This document shows, piece after piece, positions 53,182 through 62,957 of a DNA stretch of 64,000 nt (position 1 is its first letter; each line of letters opens with the position of its first letter). Below the pieces are notes generated by a model. That model had not been told where the DNA came from and searched no databases. It was given only the letters and a program-made list of their open reading frames with translations. The stretch covers positions 1,364,001-1,428,000 of the forward strand of contig NZ_CP163302.1 in NCBI RefSeq assembly GCF_041022165.1, given 5' to 3'. Source of the DNA: Sinomonas sp. P10A9 (GTDB lineage Bacteria; Actinomycetota; Actinomycetes; Actinomycetales; Micrococcaceae). Made by a program: the position numbers and the translations under genes.

Positions 53182-54150
53182 ATGTGTTCTGCCCATGCCC
53201 CTGCCGCCTACCGCTGGGCTGACGAGGCCGACGACGCCGCTGACGCCGCCGCCGGCCGCTCCGCCGAGGACAGCCCGGCCGGGCGCCGGGAGGCCACCGA
53301 CGAGTCCGGACGCAGGCGGCGCCTCGAGTACCCGCCCGCGCCGGAGCCGCTCCCCGTGCCCGTCGTGGACAATCACACTCACCTGAACTTCCGGGATGGG
53401 CTCGTCGAGGTCGGCGTCAAGGAGGCGCTCGACGCCGCGGCCGCCGTGGGCGTGGACCGAGCCGTCCAGGTGGGCTGCGACCTTCCGTCCTCGCGCTTCA
53501 CCGTCGAGGCGCTCGAGATCGACGCGAGGCTCCTGGGCGCCGTCGCCCTCCACCCCAACGACGCACCGCTGTATGCGGCCCGCGGGGAGCTCGACGCGGC
53601 GTACGCCGAGATCGAGCAGCTCGCGCAGCACCCCCGCGTCCGGGCGATCGGCGAGACAGGCCTCGACTACTTCCGCTCAAAGGGCGATGCGCTCGCCGTC
53701 CAGGACAGCTCCTTCCGCTGGCACATCGACCTCGCGAAGCGGCTCGGCAAGACGCTCCAGATCCACGATCGCGACGCGCACGACGACGTGGTGCGCATCC
53801 TCACCGAGGAGGGCGCACCCGAGCAGGTCGTCTTCCACTGTTTCTCGGGGGACGAGGAGCTCGCGCGGACCTGCAACGAGAACGGCTGGTTCCTCTCCTT
53901 CGCGGGCACCTTCACGTTCAAGAACGCCGACAACCTCCGACGCGCCATCGCCATGGCAGAGCCGTCTCGGATCCTCGTCGAGACCGACTCGCCGTTCCTC
54001 ACTCCGCACCCGTACCGTGGCCGGCCCAACGCGAGCTACATGGTTCCGTACACCGTGCGCTCGATGGCCGAGGTGCTCGGGGCGGACCTCGCCGAGCTGT
54101 GCTCAAGGCTCTCGGCGAACACCGAGGAGGCCTACGGGTCCTGGACCTGA
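53182..54150 (+). CDS. tatD: TatD-family metal-dependent DNase
   Basis: A 322-residue TIM-barrel hydrolase. Metal ligands and hallmarks: DNHTHLNF (His65, His67), IGETGLDYF, HDRDAHDD, FHCFSGD and VETDSPFLTPHPYRG. E. coli TatD is a 3'-5' DNase. Residues 1-58 are an Ala/Asp-rich extension ahead of the fold. ATG with TAGAGT 7 nt upstream, consistent with a leaderless transcript. It starts a tatD-rpfB-rsmA-ispE order conserved with Rv1008-Rv1011. Confidence 0.9.
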   Translation: MCSAHAPAAYRWADEADDAADAAAGRSAEDSPAGRREATDESGRRRRLEYPPAPEPLPVPVVDNHTHLNFRDGLVEVGVKEALDAAAAVGVDRAVQVGCDLPSSRFTVEALEIDARLLGAVALHPNDAPLYAARGELDAAYAEIEQLAQHPRVRAIGETGLDYFRSKGDALAVQDSSFRWHIDLAKRLGKTLQIHDRDAHDDVVRILTEEGAPEQVVFHCFSGDEELARTCNENGWFLSFAGTFTFKNADNLRRAIAMAEPSRILVETDSPFLTPHPYRGRPNASYMVPYTVRSMAEVLGADLAELCSRLSANTEEAYGSWT

Positions 54151-54210
54151 GCCGGGGCGACCGCGAGCGGGCCCTCAACGTGGCCGATCCGTGATCCGAT
54201 TGGCCGCTAC

Positions 54211-54229
54211 ATAACGTTTCGGTTACAGT
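54211..54229 (+). promoter_or_regulatory. Candidate MtrA box and -10 upstream of rpfB
   Basis: ATAACG-TTTCG-GTTACA (54211-54227) is an imperfect direct repeat with 11-bp spacing, similar to MtrA sites as I recall them. It overlaps TACAGT (54224-54229), a -10 candidate. Downstream, a GC hairpin (54300-54329) lies in the 160-nt leader. Confidence 0.45.
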
Positions 54230-54242
54230 GGATGTTCAATAG

Positions 54243-55562
<1,320 letters not shown>

Positions 55563-55612
55563 GCACACGGTGCACCGGCGGATCCGGCCGGCCGCGACGG
55601 TAGGATGCTCGG

Positions 55613-56506
55613 GTGACTGACGCCCCCGGTTCCCGCCCGCTCTTCGGCGCTGCCGACATCCGTGCCCTCGCGGACGAACTCGGGATCCGGCCCACGAAGA
55701 CCCTCGGCCAGAACTTCGTGATCGACGGCAACACGATCCGCCGCATCGTGGCCGCCGCGAAGATCGATCCGGACGAGACCGTCCTCGAGGTGGGGCCCGG
55801 GCTCGGCTCGCTCACGCTCGGCCTGCTGGACGCGGCCGCGCGCGTCGTTGCCGTCGAGATCGACCCCGTCCTGGCCGGCAGACTGCCGGCGACGGTCGCG
55901 CGGTGGCGGCCGGACGCCGTCGGGCGCTTCGATCTCGTGCTCTCGGATGCGCTCAAGGTCACCGAGCTGCCCCAGGAGCCGAGCGCCGTCGTCGCGAATC
56001 TCCCGTACAACGTGGCCGTGCCGGTGGTCCTGCACCTGCTCGAGCATTTCCCGAGCCTCCGACATGGGCTCGTCATGGTCCAGGACGAGGTGGCGGACCG
56101 ACTCGCGGCGCAGCCCGGGTCCAAGGTCTACGGCGTGCCGAGCGTCAAGGCCGCGTGGTACGGCACCATGCGCAAGGCCGGCGTGATCGGGATGAACGTC
56201 TTCTGGCCCGCCCCCAAGATCCACTCGGGGCTCGTGGGCTTCGCGCGGACCGAGCCGCCCGCCACGAGCGCGACCCGCCGCGAGGTCTTCGCGGTCATCG
56301 ACGCGGCGTTCGCGCAGCGGCGGAAGACCCTGCGCGCGGCCCTCTCGGGATGGGCGGGCACTGGGGCCGAGGCCGAGCGCATCCTGCATGCCGCCGGCGT
56401 GGACCCGCAGGCGCGCGGCGAGGTGCTCGGCGTCGCCGACTTCGCGCGGATCGCCGAGCACAAGGACTCCGCGGCCGGGGCCGCGGAGACGGGTGCGGTC
56501 CGCTAG
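55613..56506 (+). CDS. rsmA: 16S rRNA (adenine-1518/1519-N6)-dimethyltransferase
   Basis: Dimethylates two adenines at the 3' end of 16S rRNA (KsgA). 297 residues. [19 protein letters not shown], the SAM loop [16 protein letters not shown] and NLPYNVAVP motif IV are present. GTG with TAGGAT 6 nt upstream, consistent with leaderless translation. A perfect 10-bp hairpin lies within the last codons (56467-56488). It ends 10 nt before ispE. Confidence 0.95.
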   Translation: MTDAPGSRPLFGAADIRALADELGIRPTKTLGQNFVIDGNTIRRIVAAAKIDPDETVLEVGPGLGSLTLGLLDAAARVVAVEIDPVLAGRLPATVARWRPDAVGRFDLVLSDALKVTELPQEPSAVVANLPYNVAVPVVLHLLEHFPSLRHGLVMVQDEVADRLAAQPGSKVYGVPSVKAAWYGTMRKAGVIGMNVFWPAPKIHSGLVGFARTEPPATSATRREVFAVIDAAFAQRRKTLRAALSGWAGTGAEAERILHAAGVDPQARGEVLGVADFARIAEHKDSAAGAAETGAVR

Positions 56507-56516
56507 CGTGGGAGCC

Positions 56517-57482
56517 ATGCGCACCCCTTCCGGCCCCGGCGGCCGTCCACGGTCCGTGAGGGTCCGGGCCCCGGGCAAGGTCAATGTCTCGCTCCAGGTC
56601 GGTCCGCTCCGCCCCGACGGATACCACTCGGTGGCGAGCGTGTACCTCGCGGTGTCGCTCTTCGAGGAGGTCACGGCCACGAGCACTCCCGGGACGGGTG
56701 TCACGGTGAGCCTGAGCCCCGCCAGCACGCTCGACGTCGACGCGCTCGAGATACCCCTCGACGAGCGGAATCTGGCCGTCAAGGCCGCCCGTCTCATGGC
56801 CGAGATGACCGAGGACCCCACCGGCGTTCACCTGACGATCACCAAGCGTGTACCCGTCGCCGGTGGAATGGGTGGGGGATCGGCCGACGCCGCGGCGGCG
56901 CTCCTCGCGTGTGACGCACTGTGGGGCTCGGGCCTGTCCAAGGAGGAGCTCGCGCACGTTGCGGCCGAGCTCGGAGCGGACGTGCCGTTCGCACTCCTGG
57001 GCGGCGCCGCCGTCGGGCTCGGCGTGGGGGACCAGCTCTCGCCCGCGCTCGCGACGAGCCGGTTCGACTGGGTCCTCGTGCCCGCCGACTTCGGGCTCAG
57101 CACTCCGCGCGTGTTCGCCGAGCTGGACCGCCTCCGCGACGAGGAAGGGATCGCTGTGCCCGAGCCCATCGACGTCGAGCCCGCGATCCTCGCCGCCCTC
57201 CGCACCGGCGATGCGGGCGGACTCTCCCATCTGCTCGTGAACGACCTCCAGCGCGCCGCGATCGGACTCGCGCCGCAGCTGCGCGACACGCTCGGCTGGG
57301 CGGACTCCCACGGTGCGCTCGCCTCGATCGTCTCGGGCTCCGGGCCCACCATCGCGCTGCTTGCGCCCGACGCCGCCTCCGCCGAGGATCTCGCCGCGGA
57401 GCTGGCGCATCGCGGCGTCGAGGCCGTTGCCGTCCACGGGCCGGTGCCGGGAGCCAGGATCGTGAGCGACACCGTCCTCTGA
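56517..57482 (+). CDS. ispE: 4-diphosphocytidyl-2-C-methyl-D-erythritol kinase
   Basis: GHMP kinase of the MEP isoprenoid pathway. 321 residues. VRVRAPGKVNVSLQVG near 15-30, the ATP loop VPVAGGMGGGSADAAAAL, and GSGPTIALL at the C-terminus. GGGAG precedes the ATG. The frame extends upstream into rsmA, but the conserved start is here. It supplies IPP for the prenyl carriers used by the wall enzymes of this window. Confidence 0.94.
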   Translation: MRTPSGPGGRPRSVRVRAPGKVNVSLQVGPLRPDGYHSVASVYLAVSLFEEVTATSTPGTGVTVSLSPASTLDVDALEIPLDERNLAVKAARLMAEMTEDPTGVHLTITKRVPVAGGMGGGSADAAAALLACDALWGSGLSKEELAHVAAELGADVPFALLGGAAVGLGVGDQLSPALATSRFDWVLVPADFGLSTPRVFAELDRLRDEEGIAVPEPIDVEPAILAALRTGDAGGLSHLLVNDLQRAAIGLAPQLRDTLGWADSHGALASIVSGSGPTIALLAPDAASAEDLAAELAHRGVEAVAVHGPVPGARIVSDTVL

Positions 57483-57568
57483 TCGCGGCGGTAGGCTTCT
57501 GTAGTCCCAATTCCCGGTCTGCCGGTCTTCGCGGTGTGGCTGGGCCCCCTAAGTGAGGATCCTGATCC

Positions 57569-59440
57569 GTGGCACATCTCCTCGGCGGCGAGAGCCTGAC
57601 CATCTCCTTCGGCACGCGGACCGTGCTCGACGGCGTCACGGTGGGCCTCGATGAGGGCGCCCGTATCGGGGTCGTCGGCCGCAACGGCGACGGCAAGTCC
57701 ACCCTCATGCGCCTCCTCGCCCAGCGACTGACGCCCGACGCCGGGCGGGTCACCAAGCGCCGCGACGTCAACGTCGGCTTCCTCGACCAGGGCGACGTGC
57801 TCGACGGCGACCTCACGGTCGGCGCGGCGATCGTCGGGGACCGGGCCGACTACGAGTGGGCCTCCAACCCCAAGATCCGCGACATCATGGGCGGCCTCGT
57901 CGCTGATGTCGACTGGACCGCGCAGGTCTCGTCCCTCTCGGGCGGCCAGAAGCGGCGCGTGGCACTGGCCAAGCTGCTCATCGAGCCGCACGAGGTCATC
58001 ATGCTCGACGAGCCGACGAACCACCTCGACGTCGAGGGGGTCGCGTGGCTCGCGCGGCACCTCAAGACCCGCTGGCGACCGACCGAGGGGGCCTTCCTCG
58101 TCGTCACCCACGACCGCTGGTTCCTCGACGAGGTCTGCACCGATACGTGGGAGGTCCATGACGGGATCGTCGATCCCTTCGAAGGCGGCTACGCGGCGTA
58201 CGTCCTCGCACGCGCCGAGCGGGACCGGATGGCCGCCGTCGTCGAGGGGAAGCGCCAGAACCTCATGAAGAAGGAGCTCGCGTGGCTCCGCCGCGGCGCC
58301 CCGGCCCGTACCTCGAAGCCGAAGTTCCGCATCGACGCGGCGAACGAGCTCATCTCGGACGTCCCAGAGCCGCGGGACACCGTGGCCCTTTCGAAGATGG
58401 CCACCGCGCGCCTCGGCAAGGACGTCATCGATCTTGAGGGCGTCACCCTCGCGTTCGAGTCCGACGCGGCGGGCGGTCCTTCCGCGAAGCCTCTGCTCGA
58501 CAACGTCACCCTCCGCCTCGCGCCGGGAGAGCGCGTGGGGATAGTGGGAGTCAACGGTGCCGGCAAGTCCACGCTGCTGAGGCTCCTCTCCGGGGACATC
58601 GCGCCGACGAGTGGCCGCGTCAAGCGCGGCAAGACCGTGGTGCCGGCAGTTCTGAGCCAGGACGTCAAGGAGCTCGACGACGTGTCTGACCTGCGCGTCA
58701 TCGAGGTCATCCAGCGGGAGAAGCAGACCTTCGCCGTGGGGGGCAAGGAGCTCACGGCGGGCCAGCTCGTCGAGCAGCTCGGGTTCACGAACGAGAAGCA
58801 GTGGACGCGGGTGTCCGAACTCTCCGGCGGCGAGCGGCGCCGGCTCCAGCTGTTGCGGCTCCTCGTCGGCGAGCCCAACGTGCTCATGCTCGACGAGCCC
58901 ACCAACGACCTCGACACCGACACCCTCGCCGCCGTCGAAGACGTGCTCGACGGCTGGCCCGGCACGCTCGTCGTCGTGAGCCACGACCGCTACCTACTCG
59001 AGCGCGTCACCGACCACCAGCTCGCCCTCCTCGGCGACGGCAAGGTCCGCGGGCTGCCCGGCGGCGTCGACCAGTACCTCAAACTCCGCGAGGAGGCCCT
59101 TGCTGCCGACAGGCCGAGTGGTGGTTCGATGGGTAGTGCGGCCGGCGGCTCGGCGGCCGTGGGGGAGCCGGGTGCGGCGGCAGTGGGCGCGGCCGCGCCG
59201 GCTGAGACTTCCTCCCCGCACACCGAGGCCGAGAAGCGCGAAGCGCGCAAGGAGCTCTCCCGGATCGAACGCCAGCTCGGCAAGCTGGCCGCGCAGGAGG
59301 AGAAGCTGCATGGCCAGATGGCCGCCTCCGCGGATGACTATGGCCGCGTCGGCGAGCTCAATACGCAGCTCCAGGACCTCCTTGGGCAGAAGGAGGAGCT
59401 CGAGATGGCGTGGCTTGAGGCCTCCGAGATCGTGGAGTAG
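57569..59440 (+). CDS. ABC-F family ATPase
   Basis: A 623-residue soluble protein with two ABC domains. First Walker A GRNGDGKST at 38-46 and signature LSGGQKRRVALA; second Walker A GVNGAGKST and signature LSGGERRRLQLL; Walker B MLDEPTNHLD and MLDEPTNDLD carry the catalytic Glu. The short inter-domain linker (about 215-265) and a C-terminal coiled coil with KREARKELSRIERQLGKLAAQEEKL are typical of Uup-like ABC-F. Role probably in ribosome or DNA handling rather than transport. GTG start with GAGGATC upstream. A hairpin follows the stop. Confidence 0.9.
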   Translation: MAHLLGGESLTISFGTRTVLDGVTVGLDEGARIGVVGRNGDGKSTLMRLLAQRLTPDAGRVTKRRDVNVGFLDQGDVLDGDLTVGAAIVGDRADYEWASNPKIRDIMGGLVADVDWTAQVSSLSGGQKRRVALAKLLIEPHEVIMLDEPTNHLDVEGVAWLARHLKTRWRPTEGAFLVVTHDRWFLDEVCTDTWEVHDGIVDPFEGGYAAYVLARAERDRMAAVVEGKRQNLMKKELAWLRRGAPARTSKPKFRIDAANELISDVPEPRDTVALSKMATARLGKDVIDLEGVTLAFESDAAGGPSAKPLLDNVTLRLAPGERVGIVGVNGAGKSTLLRLLSGDIAPTSGRVKRGKTVVPAVLSQDVKELDDVSDLRVIEVIQREKQTFAVGGKELTAGQLVEQLGFTNEKQWTRVSELSGGERRRLQLLRLLVGEPNVLMLDEPTNDLDTDTLAAVEDVLDGWPGTLVVVSHDRYLLERVTDHQLALLGDGKVRGLPGGVDQYLKLREEALAADRPSGGSMGSAAGGSAAVGEPGAAAVGAAAPAETSSPHTEAEKREARKELSRIERQLGKLAAQEEKLHGQMAASADDYGRVGELNTQLQDLLGQKEELEMAWLEASEIVE

Positions 59441-59455
59441 GGGTGTTTCGGTCCT

Positions 59456-59474
59456 CCTGGGCCTACGGCCCAGG
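59456..59474. terminator. Hairpin between the ABC-F and DUF222/HNH genes
   Basis: CCTGGGCC-TAC-GGCCCAGG, 8-bp stem, 15 bp after the ABC-F stop, between converging genes. No T-tract. Confidence 0.55.
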
Positions 59475-59533
59475 GGATCCGGGGAGTCCCGGCGGCGTCG
59501 ACCGGTATCTGTGGCCGGTGGGCGTCCTCGTCT

Positions 59534-61075
59534 CTACCGTGTGATGCGTCTTCGAGGCGCCCGTCTGGCGTTGCCCCGCGGACGCTCCCTCGTGGCAGCA
59601 TGTGGACGCGGCCTGTACGCCTGCCCGTCAGCAATTCTCCTGCGTGTCTGCGGGCACGATGCGATCCAGGCCATTGACCGCATGGCAGGTGGCAATGCGC
59701 CCTCTACCCATACGCCTTGCTGCCTGAGCTCACCCGGTGTCTGGCTTTCCAGCGCCGGCGATGCGGGCGCGGGGCCAGACTCGACGACGCTTTGCTGCCA
59801 GCCCTGCGACTCCTTGGTCAGGTTGCAGAACGCACACAGGCACTGGCCGTTCTCGAGGGTCGTCGGGCCGCCCTCGGCGACGGGGACGACGTGGTCGAGG
59901 TGTCGTGCCTGCGCGTCGCAGAAGGACGTGCGGCACCGGTCATCGCGCAGCCTCAGGAATCGGCCCATTGGTGCCGGGAACAGGCGGGCTTTGGAGTCCA
60001 TCGCGACGAGCTGGCCTGTCTCCGGGGCCGTGAAGAGGCGTTCGAGCCAGACTCGCTCGCGGGCCCTGAGCGGACGCTCGCCGGACGCGGCCGTAGGTTC
60101 TCCCAGCGCACGGGCCACGAGTTCGCGCGCCCAGTCCGCGGGAACTGTGCCGTACCCCGGCAGAACGGCTGGCTCGGCGCCTCCGGCGAGGAGCGTGCGA
60201 TCTGTCATGACCAGCCCAATCCGGAGCGGGATGCGGCCGCCATCGGCGAGGCCCGTGGCGCGCTCGATGAGCGTGTCAGCTGTCAACTGCCCCAGCGATC
60301 GATCGTCGCCTGCGGCCTTTGCCGTCTCTGCCGCGCTCACCAACGCTTCCCGGACTGCCATCGCCCCGGCGATGGGCAGGATCGCCGTGACCTTGGCCAT
60401 GGCGTCTGGCAGCCGGCGGACTGAGACATGGCGGTCGGCCTCAGCACGCCGTATCCGCTCCGCCGCGGCCCCGCGGTCGACTTCCTCGACGACGCGCCGT
60501 GCCGCGTCTTCGACCGCCCGGTCTCCGAGATGAGCAAGTCGACCGGGCTCCGAGCAGAGCTTCCTGTCGACGTCGGCTCGGTCTTTGCTCGCGAGTCCGC
60601 GCGTTGCAGCCGCGATTGCGAAGGCGCGATGTTCTGTCAGCGAGCCCTCTGCCAAGGCATTCAGCGTCAGAGGCATCTCCCGGACGAGGATCTCCGACAA
60701 CTCGACGATGCGCATTCCTTGGGAAGGCGCAGCCCTCCGGGCGAGGGCGATTTGGGCGCCCGTCGACCGCACGCGGGCGCGCCGATCGTGGTCGACCGTC
60801 TGGAGGTGGCGGCGGTCATCGTCACCGGAGTCCGCGCGACCGAGGCAGATATCGGAGAACTGCGCGGCGATCCGTACCTGTTCGGCAGCAAGCGCCGATG
60901 ACAGGTGCTCAAGCAGCTGGGCCCGGTCGATAAGCGCAGAAGCGGTCAGCTGGGAGCTTCCGGTGAGGTTGGCCGAGACCAGGATGGGCGCGGAAAGCCG
61001 CCGTGCCCATGCGCCGAGTTCTTCATTGCTCACCGGAGAAGGTGGTGCGTCCTCTGGTACTGCAAGACTGACCAT
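59534..61075 (-). CDS. DUF222 and HNH endonuclease domain protein
   Basis: A 513-residue protein. The DUF222 region (about 20-330) is helical and Ala/Arg-rich (ALAAEQVRIAAQFSD, MRIVELSEILVREMP). The C-terminal HNH nuclease has CRTSFCDAQARHLDHVVPVAEGG, then NGQCLCAFCNLTKESQGW, with the Cys pairs and HNH residues intact. This is the 13E12-type family, in M. tuberculosis partly under LexA control, and a LexA-like site lies upstream here. ATG 61075 is used; a TTG at 61129 is possible. Its role is unknown; it may belong to a mobile or SOS-induced function. Confidence 0.85.
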   Translation of the reverse strand: MVSLAVPEDAPPSPVSNEELGAWARRLSAPILVSANLTGSSQLTASALIDRAQLLEHLSSALAAEQVRIAAQFSDICLGRADSGDDDRRHLQTVDHDRRARVRSTGAQIALARRAAPSQGMRIVELSEILVREMPLTLNALAEGSLTEHRAFAIAAATRGLASKDRADVDRKLCSEPGRLAHLGDRAVEDAARRVVEEVDRGAAAERIRRAEADRHVSVRRLPDAMAKVTAILPIAGAMAVREALVSAAETAKAAGDDRSLGQLTADTLIERATGLADGGRIPLRIGLVMTDRTLLAGGAEPAVLPGYGTVPADWARELVARALGEPTAASGERPLRARERVWLERLFTAPETGQLVAMDSKARLFPAPMGRFLRLRDDRCRTSFCDAQARHLDHVVPVAEGGPTTLENGQCLCAFCNLTKESQGWQQSVVESGPAPASPALESQTPGELRQQGVWVEGALPPAMRSMAWIASCPQTRRRIADGQAYRPRPHAATRERPRGNARRAPRRRITR

Positions 61076-61157
61076 GTCATCACCCGCTCCCGCTCGAGTC
61101 GAGGAACATTGCGCCGCGTGCCGGTTCAATGACTTGCGGAGTTCAACCCCTCACACG

Positions 61158-61179
61158 AGTCTATCGAAACTATGTTCGA
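61158..61179 (-). promoter_or_regulatory. LexA-type SOS box next to a -10 element
   Basis: TCGAAACTATGTTCGA (61164-61179) matches the mycobacterial LexA consensus TCGAAC-N4-GTTCGA at all but one base. On the minus strand TAGACT (61163-61158) abuts it as a -10, so LexA binding would block the promoter of the DUF222/HNH gene. Confidence 0.7.
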
Positions 61180-61321
61180 AGGACAATGGATTGTGTCGGG
61201 TTGGGCTAGAACAAAACTGTTAGGTATCCTGATTGTTTGCAGCAGGTTCCAGAAGCGTCCTCACAGCTATCCCGTCGGATGTTGACAGGGTTCGAGAGCA
61301 CTTTGAGATCGTCGGCGCGGT

Positions 61322-61737
61322 CTATTGGCCTGGCTCCGATGCGCGCTCATCGGGCGTGCTGGCGGTGAGGCTCCCGATCTCGGCAATTACGGTTCTGCCG
61401 GAGGGGCACGTCCAGACTGGCCTGCCGTCGGCCACGCTGGCCGTGAGGGGGTGGTTCTGGAGGTGGAGCGGGCAGGGCGCCAATTAGTGGATCTGGTACC
61501 CCATAGCTGGTCGAACACCTACTCCTGCACCTGATCGCCTGTCCGGGCAATGAGGCACTCTTGTCGTTCAGCGGGGTCCAGGACGAACCCCTGTCCTGTC
61601 CCGTCCCGGGCGGTCAGGGTCACGGACCAGAGACCGGTCGAGCCGTAGCTGCTGAACCGCGTTGCTGGGATCGGTGCCCCGGTTGCTGCGATGTCCCTCA
61701 GCACTGGGCCGAGGACGTCCTCTGCTGTGATGCCCAC
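61322..61737 (-). pseudogene. Broken gene for a small conserved actinobacterial protein
   Basis: Reading leftward from GTG 61737 gives MGITAEDVLGPVLRDI and runs to DQVQE, then TAG (61519-61521) where relatives have Trp (QVQEW as I recall). The same frame goes on with VFDQLWG and TNWRP; one base is then missing, and the next frame gives CPLHLQNHPL, VADGRPVWTCPSG and IAEIGSL to a TAG at 61322-61324. The total, 416 bp, becomes a whole number of codons (139) if one base is restored. The family function is unknown to me. A plus-strand frame across the same stretch (61233-61487) is not credible. Confidence 0.6.
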
Positions 61738-62025
61738 ACTGCCATTCTGTCGCGGTGCGTGAGCTGGGAGGCGGCCATGTGGACCGCCGGAATGTTCACG
61801 TGCGCTGGACGTCCGAGCCGAGCTGGGTGAAGTGCTCGTGCCGGTAGCCCAGGTCGGCGAGGCGGCGCAGCTGCGTCACCCCTCGGTGCGGATCATGGAG
61901 CCGAGCGCAATGACGCGCTGGCCAAAATCTCATCAGCGCCAGCATCCGGTCGGTTTGCCCGGGCTCGAGGCGCGCGCGCCCGATCCGGTTGTGGACCAGG
62001 TGCTCGGCACATGACGAGCCTCGGT
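61738..62025 (-). other. Spacer with a leftward open segment lacking a start
   Basis: The 288 bp between the broken gene and the next leftward gene contain an open minus-strand stretch ending in TGA at 61796-61798 (VTQLRRLADLGYRHEHFTQLGSD near its end). It has no credible start, and it may be the remnant of another gene. I do not recognise it. Confidence 0.25.
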
Positions 62026-62481
62026 CTACTCCCGGTAGCGCTCGGGGACCCCTAAGCCCATTGCCTTGAGGAAACTGGCGGTCTTCACTTCGACGAAGAC
62101 GTCTTCTCCGTTGCCATGGTCGGGTTCATCCGTATCGGGTTCGGAGTCATCGGCGAGGTAGGTCCTCGCCTGCGTGCGAAGCTGGGCTTCGTCGCCGTCG
62201 ACGTAGTCGGCGACCCAAGCTGCGAGCCCTTCCGTCTCCGCTTGAAGGTTCGTCGGAGCGGACGCCGATTCATCATCGAAGTACACGCGTGGCGTCATCC
62301 CGAGAAAGGCGATGCCGGTTCCGGCGCGGTTCGGCGCGTAGCGGATCGTGGCTATGTCGCTGTCGTAGATGTCCAGATGGAGCCATGGCCCGCTGCGGTC
62401 GAGAGGCGGCTCATCCGCTCGTGCCCACAAACCGTTCTCGAACAACCAAGATCCGAAGTAGCCCACGTCTGCAGTATTCAC
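62026..62481 (-). CDS. Hypothetical protein, 151 residues
   Basis: Not recognised. It has an aromatic-rich start (GYFGSWLFENGLW, GPWLHLDIYDSDIATIRY), a middle with GMTPRVYFDDESASAP, and an acidic C-terminal third (DDSEPDTDEPDHGNGED). Net charge is strongly negative; no signal peptide or membrane span. The codon use is less GC-biased than its neighbours'. GTG start without a clear Shine-Dalgarno sequence. It may be a small binding or immunity-type protein; there is no evidence for either. It stands next to the broken gene and the HNH gene. Confidence 0.6.
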   Translation of the reverse strand: MNTADVGYFGSWLFENGLWARADEPPLDRSGPWLHLDIYDSDIATIRYAPNRAGTGIAFLGMTPRVYFDDESASAPTNLQAETEGLAAWVADYVDGDEAQLRTQARTYLADDSEPDTDEPDHGNGEDVFVEVKTASFLKAMGLGVPERYRE

Positions 62482-62682
62482 CGAAGGTGGGTGATCTTCC
62501 TTGAGGGGGAGCGGCGTGGGTCATCCCACGCGGAGGCCCCGATGACGCTTCCGAACAACAAGCCCTTAGCCCAGCGAAGAACATTCACCTCGCTGTCACC
62601 GTACGGGCACCGGCGGCCCCTAGGCTCGGGACCGTTGAGACCATGCCGACTGATCCAGATCGGCGCGCGGAAGGGGACACGC

Positions 62683-62880
62683 ATGGGCGGCCGCAACGAT
62701 GACTTCACACAGGTGGTGGCGGGGGACACCGTCACTGTCACCGCTCCGGGACGGCTCATGGTCACCGGCATAGTCGACGCCGTGGCGCCGGACGGCTCAG
62801 TGCTGTGGGTCATGGAGGACGGCGGCCAGGGACGCCACATGGTGCACCGCACCGACATAGCCCACGTCGAGCTGCACTGA
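62683..62880 (+). CDS. Small hypothetical protein, 65 residues
   Basis: Not recognised. The sequence (GDTVTVTAPGRLMVTG, then DGSVLWVMEDGGQGRHMVHRTDI) looks like a compact beta-barrel of the SH3/KOW kind. AAGGGG lies 8 nt before the ATG. The 200-bp gap upstream carries a 7-bp hairpin (62514-62531, GCGTGGG/CCCACGC) of unknown role. It ends 77 bp before the DedA gene. Confidence 0.6.
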   Translation: MGGRNDDFTQVVAGDTVTVTAPGRLMVTGIVDAVAPDGSVLWVMEDGGQGRHMVHRTDIAHVELH

Positions 62881-62957
62881 CCGGGCCCCGCCGACTGGGC
62901 CGCGCCGGGCACCATCCACTCTGGCTGCTCCCAGACGCTGCGCCTACGATCGGCTAG

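Noticed and set aside
56467..56488. Perfect 10-bp hairpin near the 3' end of rsmA as a terminator
   Set aside because: It lies inside coding sequence and ispE follows 10 nt after the stop; more likely a by-product of Ala/Glu-rich GC codons.
56828..58984. Minus-strand open frame (718 codons) across ispE and the ABC-F gene
   Set aside because: Both ABC signatures and the GHMP motif lie on the plus strand; this is antisense.
61233..61487. Plus-strand 84-codon open frame with a TTG start
   Set aside because: It overlaps the broken minus-strand gene, whose two-frame sense sequence is more convincing; no ribosome site.
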